Below, in pieces: positions 24,545 through 33,321 of a DNA stretch of 64,000 bases. A program made the translations under genes and the position numbers. The notes under the pieces are model-generated. The model did not search any database. It was not told the origin of the DNA and worked only from the letters and a program-made list of their open reading frames with translations. Each line of letters begins with the position of its first letter. The stretch's first letter is position 1. The stretch spans positions 4,903,001 through 4,967,000 of the forward strand of contig NZ_JAKRKC020000001.1 of assembly GCF_022664455.2 (NCBI RefSeq), read 5' to 3'. This DNA is from Actinomadura luzonensis (GTDB lineage: Bacteria > Actinomycetota > Actinomycetes > Streptosporangiales > Streptosporangiaceae).

Positions 24545-26683
24545 GTGGCGGAGAAGAACTCGGGCAACGCCGTGGGAGCCGCGGGCAGGGCACCCGCGGC
24601 CGACCGGGCGGATGCGATACGCAACGTCGTGCTGGTCGGCCACTCGGGAGCGGGCAAGACGACCCTCGTCGAGCAGCTGCTGGCCGCCACGGGCACCATC
24701 CAGCGCCCGGGGCGGGTGGAGGACGGCACCACGGTCAGCGACTTCGACGAGGTCGAGGTCAGGCAGCAGCGGTCGGTCAACCTGTCCGTCGCGCCGGTGA
24801 CGCACAACGGCATCAAGATCAACCTCATCGACACCCCCGGCTACGCCGACTTCGTGGGCGACCTGCGGGCCGGGCTGCGCGCGGCCGACGCCGCGCTGTT
24901 CGTCGTGTCGGCCTCCGACGGCATCGACGGGCTCACCCAGATGCTCTGGGAGGAGTGCGCCCAGGTCGGCATGCCCCGCGCGGTCGTCATCACCAAGATC
25001 GACCACCAGCGCGCGAACGTCGAGGAGGTGCTCGCCACCTGCCAGGAGATCTTCGGCGACGGCGTCGCGCCGCTCTACCTGCCGGTGATCACCAACGGGC
25101 ACGTCAACGGGCTGATCGGGCTGCTGACGCAGAAGTTCTACAACTACGCCACGGGCGAGCGCACCGAGAAGGAGCCCGGCGCCGACTACTCGGCGCAGAT
25201 CGAGGAGCACCGCGGCGGCCTGATCGAGGGCATCATCCAGGAGAGCGAGGACGAGTCGCTCATGGAGCGCTACCTCGAGGGTGAGCCGATCGACGTCAAG
25301 GTCCTCATCGAGGACCTGGAGAAGGCCGTGGCGCGGGGCAGCTTCTACCCGGTGCTGTGCAGCGGCGCGGGCGTCGGCACGCAGGAGGTGCTGGAGGTCA
25401 TCACGCAGGGCTTCCCCTCGCCGCTCGAACACCCCATGCCGGAGATCACCGACGTGTCCGGCAAGCCGGTGGGCGGCGTCGCCTGCGACCCCGACGGCCC
25501 CCTCGTGGCCGAGGTCGTCAAGACCACCAGCGACCCGTACGTGGGCCGCATCAGCCTGGTCCGCGTCTTCTCCGGCACGCTGCGCCCCGACATGACCGTG
25601 CACGTCTCCGGGCACGGCCTGGCCGAGCGCGGGCACGAGGACCACGACGTGGACGAGCGCGTCGGCGCGCTGTCGTGCCCGCTCGGCAAGCACCAGCGCC
25701 CGATCCCCAAGGGCGTGGCGGGCGACATCGTGGCCGTGGCCAAGCTGTCGCGGGCCGAGACCGGCGACACGCTCTCCGACGTGGAGCGCCCGCTGCTGAT
25801 GACCGCCTGGACGATGCCCGACCCGCTGCTGCCGGTGGCGATCAGGCCCAAGTCCAAGGCCGACGAGGACAAGCTGTCGCAGGCCCTGTCGCGGCTGGTC
25901 GCCGAGGACCCGACGCTGCGGCTGGAGAACAACGCCGAGACCAAGCAGCTCGTGCTGTGGTGCATGGGCGAGGCCCACACCGACGTGCTGCTCGACCGGC
26001 TGTCCAAGCGCTACGGCGTCGAGGTCGAGCGGATCGAGCTGCGGGTGCCGCTGCGCGAGACGTTCGGCGGCCGGTGCCAGGCGATGGGCCGCAACGTCAA
26101 GCAGACCGGCGGCCACGGCCAGTACGCGATCTGCCACATCGAGGTCGAGCCGCTGCCCTCCGGCGGCGGGTTCGAGTTCGTCGACAAGATCGTGGGCGGC
26201 GTGGTGCCGCGGCAGTTCATCCCGTCGGTGGAGAAGGGCGTGCGGGCCCAGATGGAGCGCGGCGTCGTCGCCGGCTACCCGATGGTGGACGTGCGCGTCA
26301 CGCTGTACGACGGCAAGGCCCACTCGGTCGACTCCTCCGACATGGCCTTCCAGATCGCCGGCCAGCTCGCGCTGAAGGAGGCGGCGGCGAAGGTGCCGAC
26401 GCTGCTGCTGGAGCCGGTGGACGAGCTGTCGGTGCTGGTGGCCGACGACTACGTGGGCTCGGTGATGTCCGACCTGTCGTCGCGGCGCGGGCGGGTACTC
26501 GGCACGGAGCCCGTCGGCACCGGGCGCACGCTGGTGCGGGCCGAGGTGCCCGAGCTGGAGATCACCCGGTACGCCATCGACCTGCGCTCGATGTCTCACG
26601 GGACGGGCACGTTCACGCGCTCGTTCCTGCGCTACGAGCCACTGCCGCCGAACCTGGCGAGCAAGGTGGCGGCCACGGACTGA
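24545..26683 (+). CDS. Elongation factor G-like GTPase (EF-G2 type)
   Basis: A 712-residue translational GTPase. It has G1 GHSGAGKTT, G3 DTPGYADFVGD and a G4 of the form TKID where classical EF-G has NKxD, then domains II-V ending in MSHGTGTFTRSFLRYEPLP. It is a paralogue of the ribosomal fusA product, known in actinobacteria as an EF-G-like protein, and lacks the str-operon context. GTG start at 24545 has GGGAGG five bases upstream; an ATG at 24479 has no ribosome binding site. Divergent from pgsA. Role in translocation, recycling or stress is not known. Confidence 0.9.
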   Translation: MAEKNSGNAVGAAGRAPAADRADAIRNVVLVGHSGAGKTTLVEQLLAATGTIQRPGRVEDGTTVSDFDEVEVRQQRSVNLSVAPVTHNGIKINLIDTPGYADFVGDLRAGLRAADAALFVVSASDGIDGLTQMLWEECAQVGMPRAVVITKIDHQRANVEEVLATCQEIFGDGVAPLYLPVITNGHVNGLIGLLTQKFYNYATGERTEKEPGADYSAQIEEHRGGLIEGIIQESEDESLMERYLEGEPIDVKVLIEDLEKAVARGSFYPVLCSGAGVGTQEVLEVITQGFPSPLEHPMPEITDVSGKPVGGVACDPDGPLVAEVVKTTSDPYVGRISLVRVFSGTLRPDMTVHVSGHGLAERGHEDHDVDERVGALSCPLGKHQRPIPKGVAGDIVAVAKLSRAETGDTLSDVERPLLMTAWTMPDPLLPVAIRPKSKADEDKLSQALSRLVAEDPTLRLENNAETKQLVLWCMGEAHTDVLLDRLSKRYGVEVERIELRVPLRETFGGRCQAMGRNVKQTGGHGQYAICHIEVEPLPSGGGFEFVDKIVGGVVPRQFIPSVEKGVRAQMERGVVAGYPMVDVRVTLYDGKAHSVDSSDMAFQIAGQLALKEAAAKVPTLLLEPVDELSVLVADDYVGSVMSDLSSRRGRVLGTEPVGTGRTLVRAEVPELEITRYAIDLRSMSHGTGTFTRSFLRYEPLPPNLASKVAATD

Positions 26684-26702
26684 GCGTGCACCGAGCTGGG
26701 GA

Positions 26703-26732
26703 GCCGGGAGGGCAAATCGGGTCCCTCCCGGC
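26703..26732 (+). terminator. Hairpin after the EF-G-like gene
   Basis: Perfect 10-bp arms GCCGGGAGGG (26703-26712) and CCCTCCCGGC (26723-26732) with a 10-base loop, 20 bp past the stop. No U-tract follows. Confidence 0.65.
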
Positions 26733-26825
26733 CCAGACCTAGCGAACTATCACAAAGGCATCACAGTTTCATTTCTTTTCTTTTGGACCGATCACCGGCT
26801 CTGAGCTGCCACACTGGGTGGCACT

Positions 26826-28421
26826 ATGCGAACTGGACGCCCGCTCCTGGCCGCCGCCGCTCTCGCCGTCGCCACCACCACGGCCGCCTACCTGTTCGGC
26901 CCCGGAGCCGGAGAGAGCCCCGCCGCGAGCAAGAAGAAGACGACCACCGCCGAGAGCACCACCGAGAGCACCACCGCCGCCGAGGGCGCCGCCGACAGCG
27001 CCGCCGCGGCCGCCTGCAAGCCCGACGCCCGCTACCCCAAGCGCCAGCTGCGCGGCGTCTGGATCGCGACCACGACCAACCTCGACTGGCCCGCCAAGCC
27101 GGGGCTGTCGCAGGCGCAGCAGCAGGCCCAGTACGTCAAGATCCTCGACGCCGCCGTCAAGCGCCGCCTCAACGCGGTCTTCGTGCAGGTCAGGCCCGCC
27201 TCCGACGCCATCTACAAGTCGTCGCTGGAGCCGTGGTCGAAGTTCCTGACCGGCACCGCGGGCAAGGACCCCGGCTGGGACCCGCTCCCGTTCCTCATCG
27301 GCGAGGCCCACAAGCGCGGCCTGGAGTTCCACGCCTGGTTCAACCCGTACCGCGCCGCCTACGAGTCAGACGTCTCGCAGCTCCCCGCCGGCCACCCGGC
27401 CAGGCAGCACCCCGGCTGGGTCGTCAAGTACGGCGGCCGCCTCTACTACAACCCGGGCCTGCCGCAGGTGCGCGAGCACGTGGTCAAGGTCGTCGACGAC
27501 GTCGTCAGCCGCTACGACGTCGACGGCGTGCACTTCGACGACTACTTCTACCCGTACCCGGGCGAGGGCGGGCAGTTCAACGACAAGGCCGCCTTCGCCA
27601 AGTACGGCAAGGGCCAGAGCCTGGCCGAATGGCGGCGGGGCAACGTCAACAAGCTGGTCGCCGAGGTCGACAAGTCCGTCCACGCCCGCAAGAGCTACGT
27701 GAAGTTCGGCATCAGCCCGTTCGGGATCTGGCGCAACAAGGCCCAGGACCCTGCTGGGTCCGACACCTCCGGCATGTCCGCCTACGACTCGATCTACGCC
27801 GACGCCCGCGCCTGGATCAAGGCCGGCACGGTCGACTACATCATGCCGCAGCTCTACTGGCCGCGCGGCTTCGCCGCGGCCGACTACCGCGAGCTGATGC
27901 CCTGGTGGGCCGGCGCCGTCAAGGGCACCGGCGTGCACCTGTACATCGGCCAGGCCCTCTACCGGGTCGGCGCCGACCAGTCCTGGTCCAAGGCGGGCGA
28001 GCTGGCCGGGCACCTGTCGCTCAACCGCAAGTACCCCGAGGTCAAGGGCGACGTCTACTTCAGCGCCAAGAACCTCCTGGCCAACCCGCTGGGCGCGATG
28101 GACCGCGTGGTCAAGGAGTTCTACAGCCGCCCGGCGCTGCTGCCGCTGATGAAGGACCGCGGCGGGCAGGCCCCGGCCAAGCCGGCCGGCGTGCGGGCGA
28201 ACGGCCGCACGCTGTCGTGGACGGCCGCGCAGGGGGCCCGCGCGTACGCGGTCTACCAGGTGCCGCAGTCCGGCGACGACTGCCACGCCACCGACGCGCG
28301 CAGCCTGGTCGCCGTCGTCACCAGCCCGTCGTACCAGGCCAAGGCCGCCGGGACGTACCTGGTCACCTCGCTCGACCGGCTCACCCACGAGAGCAAGCCG
28401 GCACGCGTCAAGGTGAGCTGA
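26826..28421 (+). CDS. Secreted GHL10/DUF187-family glycoside hydrolase-like protein
   Basis: A 531-residue exported protein. The signal segment is LLAAAALAVATTTAAYLFG, followed by a Thr/Ser/Glu-rich linker. The catalytic part starts QLRGVWIATTTNLDWPAKPG and contains NAVFVQVRPASDA, EFHAWFNPYRAAY and DGVHFDDYFYPYP, matching YngK-like GHL10 (DUF187) proteins, which resemble GH13/GH20 barrels; YDVDGVHFDDYF likely holds catalytic acids. The last about 85 residues look like a fibronectin III-type fold. Possible peptidoglycan or polysaccharide substrate; unproven. Confidence 0.88.
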   Translation: MRTGRPLLAAAALAVATTTAAYLFGPGAGESPAASKKKTTTAESTTESTTAAEGAADSAAAAACKPDARYPKRQLRGVWIATTTNLDWPAKPGLSQAQQQAQYVKILDAAVKRRLNAVFVQVRPASDAIYKSSLEPWSKFLTGTAGKDPGWDPLPFLIGEAHKRGLEFHAWFNPYRAAYESDVSQLPAGHPARQHPGWVVKYGGRLYYNPGLPQVREHVVKVVDDVVSRYDVDGVHFDDYFYPYPGEGGQFNDKAAFAKYGKGQSLAEWRRGNVNKLVAEVDKSVHARKSYVKFGISPFGIWRNKAQDPAGSDTSGMSAYDSIYADARAWIKAGTVDYIMPQLYWPRGFAAADYRELMPWWAGAVKGTGVHLYIGQALYRVGADQSWSKAGELAGHLSLNRKYPEVKGDVYFSAKNLLANPLGAMDRVVKEFYSRPALLPLMKDRGGQAPAKPAGVRANGRTLSWTAAQGARAYAVYQVPQSGDDCHATDARSLVAVVTSPSYQAKAAGTYLVTSLDRLTHESKPARVKVS

Positions 28422-28442
28422 CCCGGACGGCCGGCCCCGGCG

Positions 28443-29822
28443 TCAGCCTCCGGCGTCGCGGGCCGTGTCGCGGGCCGTGTCGCGGGCCGTGTCGCGGGCG
28501 GCCCAGGCGCGGGCCAGGCCCGCGACCGCCTGGTCGAGGAGGGCGGGCGGCAGGGCGAAGCTGAGGCGCAGCCGGTCGCGGTGGCGGCCGTCCGGCGAGA
28601 ACAACGAGCCGGGCGCCACCGCCACCCCTTCCTGCCTGACCACCGTCGCGAACCGGTCGGTGTCGGTGCCCGGCAGCCGCGCCCACACCGACAGGCCGCC
28701 CGCCGGGCGCTCCCACGACCAGTCGGGCAGCCTCGCGGACAGCGCGGCGGCGAAGTGGTCGCGGCGGCGGGCCAGCTCGGCGAGCCACGGGCCGGGCGGG
28801 TTGTGCTCCAGCAGGCCGGCCGCCAGCCGCTGGGCCACGGCGCTGGTCGCGAGGTCGGCGTCGAGCTTGGCGTCCACCAGCCGGGCCAGCAGCGGCTCGG
28901 GCGCGGCCAGCCAGCCCACCCGCAGCCCGCCCCACAGCACCTTCGACAACGAGCCGACCGTCACGGTCCCGTACGGGTGCAGCGGCGCGAGCGGCCCGGG
29001 CGGCGGCGCGCCGTCGTGCACGAGGGCCGCCAGCGTGCGGTCCTCGACGAGCGGCACGTCCGCGGCGGCGGCCAGCTCGGCGACGTGCCGCAGCACGGGC
29101 ACCGCGCCCGTCGGGTTCTCGACCGGGACCACGTAGACCGCGGCCGGGCGGTGCCGGGCGAGCGCGTCCTCGACGGCGGCGGGCGAGGTCAGGTCGAGCG
29201 GCACCGCGACCGCGCCCGCGCGCCGGAGCACGCTCAGCGCGCCGCCGTAGGTCGGGTCGCCCACCAGCACCCGGTCGCCGGGACGCAGCAGCACCCGTAC
29301 GGCCAGGTCGATGCCCTGCTGCGCGCCGGAGGTGACGAGCACCTCTCCCCCGCCCTCCGGCCCGGCCACGGCCGCGCCGGCGCGCAGCAGCGCCCGCAGC
29401 CGGGGGTCGCCCATGGCGTCGTAGCCGTGGCCGCTCGGCGCGCGCAGCAGCGCGGCCGGCTCGATCGGGGGCACGGTCAGGTGGGAGGGGTCGGGCACGA
29501 CGGAGGTGGACAGGTCGGCCACCACCGCGCCGCCCTGCAGCAGGCCGCCGAACGAGGGCGTGCCCAGCACGTACGTGCCGCTGCCGTGCCGCCGCTCGCA
29601 CATGCCCTCCTCGCACAGGACGTTGAACGCGGCCGCCACCGTGCCGCGGCTGAGGCCGACGGCCTGGGCCAGGTCGCGTTCCGAGGGCAGGCGGGCGCCG
29701 GGGGCCAGAGCCCCGGTCTGGGCCAGGTCGGCCAGCGCGCCGGCGAGCCTGCGGCTGGGGGTGCCCCGGTGCAGGCGCAGGCGGTCCCGGACGAGCGTGA
29801 CGAGGTTTTCATCCCTTCCCAT
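28443..29822 (-). CDS. MocR/PdxR-type GntR-aminotransferase regulator
   Basis: A 459-residue transcription factor: an N-terminal GntR winged helix (GARLPSERDLAQAVGLSRGTVAAAFNVL) joined to a fold-I aminotransferase domain. PLP-site residues are visible: TSGAQQG, VVPVENPTGAV, and the Schiff-base Lys in GSLSKVLWGGLR. Such proteins usually sense PLP or amino compounds and regulate a divergent gene; here that is the IlvE-type aminotransferase, with a palindrome between. The C-terminus carries ARDT repeats from a 12-bp tandem repeat. Confidence 0.93.
   Translation of the reverse strand: MGRDENLVTLVRDRLRLHRGTPSRRLAGALADLAQTGALAPGARLPSERDLAQAVGLSRGTVAAAFNVLCEEGMCERRHGSGTYVLGTPSFGGLLQGGAVVADLSTSVVPDPSHLTVPPIEPAALLRAPSGHGYDAMGDPRLRALLRAGAAVAGPEGGGEVLVTSGAQQGIDLAVRVLLRPGDRVLVGDPTYGGALSVLRRAGAVAVPLDLTSPAAVEDALARHRPAAVYVVPVENPTGAVPVLRHVAELAAAADVPLVEDRTLAALVHDGAPPPGPLAPLHPYGTVTVGSLSKVLWGGLRVGWLAAPEPLLARLVDAKLDADLATSAVAQRLAAGLLEHNPPGPWLAELARRRDHFAAALSARLPDWSWERPAGGLSVWARLPGTDTDRFATVVRQEGVAVAPGSLFSPDGRHRDRLRLSFALPPALLDQAVAGLARAWAARDTARDTARDTARDAGG
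28455..28502. repeat. Four tandem copies of a 12-bp unit in the MocR 3' end
   Basis: GTCGCGGGCCGT repeats at 28455-28466, 28467-28478, 28479-28490, with a fourth near-copy to 28502. In frame, encoding ARDT repeats at the protein C-terminus. Confidence 0.95.
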
Positions 29823-29841
29823 GCCACTATTATCCCGTTAT

Positions 29842-29868
29842 TGTGCCAATTATCTTGCAATTGGCACA
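29842..29868. promoter_or_regulatory. Inverted repeat between the MocR and ilvE genes
   Basis: Perfect 10-bp arms TGTGCCAATT (29842-29851) and AATTGGCACA (29859-29868) with a 7-bp spacer, in the AT-richest stretch of this intergenic region. It lies 20 bp before the MocR start and about 43 bp before the aminotransferase start, a good place for a MocR operator. Confidence 0.75.
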
Positions 29869-29910
29869 GAAGGCCGTCTTGATAGCGGCCATCGGGGAGA
29901 GGGTGGCGCA

Positions 29911-30894
29911 GTGCGCGAATCCGCGTACATCTGGATGGACGGGAAGCTGGTCCCCTGGGGTGAGGCGCGCGTGCACGTCCTGACGCACGCCCTGCACTAC
30001 GGCACCGCCGTCCTCGAAGGCACCCGGGTGTTCGACACGCCCGGCGGGCCCGCGGTGTTCCGGCTGGAGGAGCACCTGCGGCGGCTGGCGCGCAGCGCCC
30101 GGATGGTGGGGCTCCCGCTGCCGTACACGCCGGAGGAGCTGCGCGCGGCCACCCTCGCGACGGTGGCCGCCAACGGGCACGCCTCCTGCTACGTCCGGCA
30201 CCTGGCACACCGCGGCTACGGCGAGATGGGCATCGCGGCGCGCCGCTGCCCGACCGTCGTGTCGATCGCGAGCTGGGAGTGGCCGCCGCTGCTCGGCACC
30301 TCCGGGGTGCGGCTCATGGTCAGCTCCTGGCAGCGCAACGACCACCGGGTCGTCCCGGCCGCGGCCAAGGCCACCGGCCCCTACCTGAACTCCGTGATGG
30401 CCAAGGACGAGGCCGTGGACGCCGGCTACGACGAGGCCGTGCTGCTCAACGCCGCCGGGTACGTCAGCGAGTGCACCGGCGCGAACCTCTTCGTCGTGCG
30501 CGACGGGCGGCTGCTCACCCCGCCGCCGAGCGCCGGGGCGCTGGAGGGCATCACCCAGGACACCCTCGAACGGCTGGCCGCCGACCTCGGCGTGCCGTCG
30601 GCCCGGCAGGACCTGCTGCGGACGGACCTGTACGCCGCCGACGAGATCTTCCTGTGCGGGACCGGGGCAGGCGTCGCCCACGTCAGCGCGGTGGACGGGC
30701 GCGAGCTGGGCGGGCCGGGACCGGTCACGGCCAAGCTGGCCGACGCCTACGAGGCCGCCACGCACGGCCGCGACGACCGCTACCGCCACTGGCTCACCCC
30801 GGTCCCCGCCGCCGACCCCGCCACCGACCCCGCTACCGGCCCCGCTACCGGCCCCGCCACCGACGCCGCCGCCACTGCTGCCGCTGCTTCGTGA
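29911..30894 (+). CDS. ilvE: Branched-chain amino acid aminotransferase-like (class IV)
   Basis: Fold-IV PLP aminotransferase, 327 residues. BCAT features: YIWMDGKLVPWGEARVHVLT followed by ALHYGTAVLEGTRVF, the PLP-Lys region AAAKATGPYLNSVMAKDEA, EAVLLNAAGYVSECTGANLFVV, and GTGAGVAHVSAVDGRELG. The core ends with DDRYRHWLTPV, the normal BCAT terminus, after which a 25-residue Pro/Ala/Thr repeat tail is added. GTG start at 29911 with GAGAGGG upstream. Probably controlled by the divergent MocR regulator. D-amino-acid or other class IV activity cannot be excluded. Confidence 0.87.
   Translation: MRESAYIWMDGKLVPWGEARVHVLTHALHYGTAVLEGTRVFDTPGGPAVFRLEEHLRRLARSARMVGLPLPYTPEELRAATLATVAANGHASCYVRHLAHRGYGEMGIAARRCPTVVSIASWEWPPLLGTSGVRLMVSSWQRNDHRVVPAAAKATGPYLNSVMAKDEAVDAGYDEAVLLNAAGYVSECTGANLFVVRDGRLLTPPPSAGALEGITQDTLERLAADLGVPSARQDLLRTDLYAADEIFLCGTGAGVAHVSAVDGRELGGPGPVTAKLADAYEAATHGRDDRYRHWLTPVPAADPATDPATGPATGPATDAAATAAAAS
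30814..30861. repeat. Four tandem copies of a 12-bp unit in the ilvE 3' end
   Basis: Units GACCCCGCCACC, GACCCCGCTACC, GGCCCCGCTACC and GGCCCCGCCACC run from 30814 to 30861 and encode DPAT/GPAT repeats beyond the normal end of the aminotransferase fold. Confidence 0.92.
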
Positions 30895-31017
30895 AGCTGG
30901 ATCCTCCGTACGCGTAACCGGCCTGTGGCGGGTCCGGGGCATGAGAGGGTAGTCGCGTCCGGCGGCGCGGGCCGCGCCGCCGACACGACGCCCATCGAGT
31001 CCCTGGAGGTCCCTGAG

Positions 31018-33321
31018 GTGAGGCGCGCGCTGATCGTGCTGGCCGTGCTGCTCGGCCAGCAACTGGCCGGCCAAGGGCTGCTCACCGCGACGGCACCCCC
31101 CGCCGCCGCCGACACCCCCGCGACCACCCGGACCACCGCCGCCCCGGTCGCCGCGTACGCCGAGACGGCCGCCACCACTCAGGGCGCCGGGTCCGCTCAG
31201 GCCGCCGCCTCCGGCCGCCAGACCGCCGTGCCCGCCCAGGCCACAGCCTCCTCCGGGACAGCCTCCTCCGGGACAGCGTCCTCCGGGACGGCCTCCTCCG
31301 GGGTGGTGGCGGGCCGGGCGTTCTCGTGGGCGGCCGCCGCCACGCGGGTCGCGCTCATCGGCGTCCCCGCCCTGCACTGGAACGACCTGACCCAGGCCGA
31401 CACCCCCAACCTGTGGGCGCTGGCCGGGGCGAGCGCCATCGGCTCCCTCTCGGTCCGCACCGTCGGCAACGTCACCTGCCCCTACGACGGCTGGCTCACG
31501 GTCTCGGCCGGCACCCGCTCGGCCGTCGGCTACGGCTGCGGCGCGCCCCCGGCCCCGGAGCAGCGCGGCGAGGGCGCGGTCATCCCCGACTACCGCTACC
31601 TCATCGACGTGGCCGGCCAGCGCGAGGCCGGCAACCTGGGCGAGGCGCTGAAGGCCGCCGGCCAGTGCTCGATCGCGATCGGCCCCGGCGCCGCGCTCGC
31701 GCTGGCCGACCGCCAGGGCCAGGTGCCGCGCTACCACGCCTCCGCCGACCGGCTCGGCGCCGCCGACCTGGAGCGGTGCCGGATGATCGCCATGGACGTG
31801 GACGACCTCGTCCGCCCCTACCTCAGAGGCGACCGGCTGCCGAAGACGCCCGAGCAGCTTCCCGCCGCCGCGCGCCGCGCCGCGCTGAGACTGGCCGACG
31901 CCAAGGCGGGCGCGCTGCTGTCGATCCTGCCGGCGGGCACGACTGTGCTGCTGGCCGGGCTGTCCGACCACGGCTCGGTGCCGCACCTGCGGGTGGCCGC
32001 GCTGCGCGAGCCCGGCGCGGAGGGCCGCACGCTGGGCGCCGCCTCCACCCGCCGCGCAGACATCTCGATCCTGCCCGACCTCACCGCCACCGTGCTGACC
32101 CAGCTCGGCGTGCCCGTCCCGGCCACGGTGGTGGGCGTGCCGATGACGGTCGGCGAGCGCGGCGCGACGTTCGAGCGGATGGCCCGCGCCGACGAGACCG
32201 CGCAGACCATGCGCTCGGCCAAGGGCCAGTACTTCACCGGGCTCGCGGTCCTGCAGGTGTTGTTCTACGTGCTGGCGTTCCTGCTGCTGCGCCGCCGCAA
32301 GGGCCTGCCGTGGGTGCGGGTCGCGGCGGTGGCCCTCGCCGCGCTGCCGGTCACCTCGTTCCTGGTCAACCTGCTGCCGTGGGCCACGCACGCGCAGCTC
32401 TTCGGCGGCATGCTGGCCTGGTGGGCGGTGATCGTCGCGCTGGCGCTGGCCGGGCCGTGGCGGCGCCGGCCGCTCGGCCCGCTGGCGGTGGTCGCCGGCG
32501 TCACCGCGCTCACGCTGGCCGGTGACCTGCTGACCGGCACCACGCTCCAGCTCAACAGCTTCATGGGCTACAGCGCCGAGCAGGGCGCCCGCTACTTCGG
32601 GCTGGGCAACATCCCGTTCGCGCTGTTCGCCACGGGCACGCTGCTCACCACGACGGCGATCGCGCACCGCTGGCCGGGCCGCGCCGGGCTGGCCGCGATC
32701 GTCGTGCTCGGGGCCGGGGCCATGGTGCTCGGCGGCTCGGGGCTGGGCAGCGACTTCGGCGGCGTGATCGCGTTCGTGCCGGGCATCGCGGTGACCGCGC
32801 TCGTGTTGTCGGGCAAGCGGGTGTCGCTGGTGAAGCTGGCGCTGTTCTGCGTGGCCGGCGGCGTGATCGTGATGACGTTCGCCTGGCTCAATTACCTCAA
32901 GCCGCCGAGCGAGCAGACGCACCTCGGGCGGTTCGTGGGGCAGGTGCTGACCGGCGAGGCGTTCGACGTCATCTGGCGCAAGCTCCAGGCCATGCTGGGC
33001 ACGCTGCTGAGCCCAAACCTCATGCCGATCGTGATCGTGGCGGTGGCCTTCCTCGTGTACGCGATCCTGCGTCCCGAGCAGGCGTCGGCCGGGGTGGTGC
33101 CGGCGGCCTTCGAGCACTCCCCCGCGCTGCGGGCGGGGCTGATCGGCACGATGGTCGCCGGCGTGGTCGGGATGCTCGTCAACGACTCGGGCGCGGCGGT
33201 GTTGTCGATGGCGCTGGCGCTGGCCGTGCCGCTGCTGCTGGCCACCGGCATCGGCGTGCTGGTGGGGCGGGAGGAGTCAGTGCCAGGCGTCGGCGAGGAG
33301 CTGGCGCGTGTCGCGAAGTAG
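31018..33321 (+). CDS. Large membrane protein with an extracytoplasmic alkaline-phosphatase-like domain
   Basis: A 767-residue protein. An N-terminal membrane segment (ALIVLAVLLGQQLAG) leads to a Thr/Ala/Ser-rich stretch including SSGTA repeats, then an extracytoplasmic domain of about 270 residues (RVALIGVPALHWNDLTQADTPNL, ... LLAGLSDHGSVPHLRVAAL) with the look of a sulfatase/phosphatase fold, and finally ten or so membrane helices with NSFMGYSAEQGARYFGLGN. I do not know its function. GTG start at 31018 after GGAGG. Its 3' end overlaps the end of the convergent HIT gene by 45 bp. Confidence 0.8.
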   Translation: MRRALIVLAVLLGQQLAGQGLLTATAPPAAADTPATTRTTAAPVAAYAETAATTQGAGSAQAAASGRQTAVPAQATASSGTASSGTASSGTASSGVVAGRAFSWAAAATRVALIGVPALHWNDLTQADTPNLWALAGASAIGSLSVRTVGNVTCPYDGWLTVSAGTRSAVGYGCGAPPAPEQRGEGAVIPDYRYLIDVAGQREAGNLGEALKAAGQCSIAIGPGAALALADRQGQVPRYHASADRLGAADLERCRMIAMDVDDLVRPYLRGDRLPKTPEQLPAAARRAALRLADAKAGALLSILPAGTTVLLAGLSDHGSVPHLRVAALREPGAEGRTLGAASTRRADISILPDLTATVLTQLGVPVPATVVGVPMTVGERGATFERMARADETAQTMRSAKGQYFTGLAVLQVLFYVLAFLLLRRRKGLPWVRVAAVALAALPVTSFLVNLLPWATHAQLFGGMLAWWAVIVALALAGPWRRRPLGPLAVVAGVTALTLAGDLLTGTTLQLNSFMGYSAEQGARYFGLGNIPFALFATGTLLTTTAIAHRWPGRAGLAAIVVLGAGAMVLGGSGLGSDFGGVIAFVPGIAVTALVLSGKRVSLVKLALFCVAGGVIVMTFAWLNYLKPPSEQTHLGRFVGQVLTGEAFDVIWRKLQAMLGTLLSPNLMPIVIVAVAFLVYAILRPEQASAGVVPAAFEHSPALRAGLIGTMVAGVVGMLVNDSGAAVLSMALALAVPLLLATGIGVLVGREESVPGVGEELARVAK

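Noticed and set aside
23777..26599. Very long minus-strand open frame running through the EF-G-like gene
   Set aside because: Only its first part (23777-24379) encodes a real protein, pgsA. The remainder is the antisense of the EF-G-like gene, kept open by high GC content.
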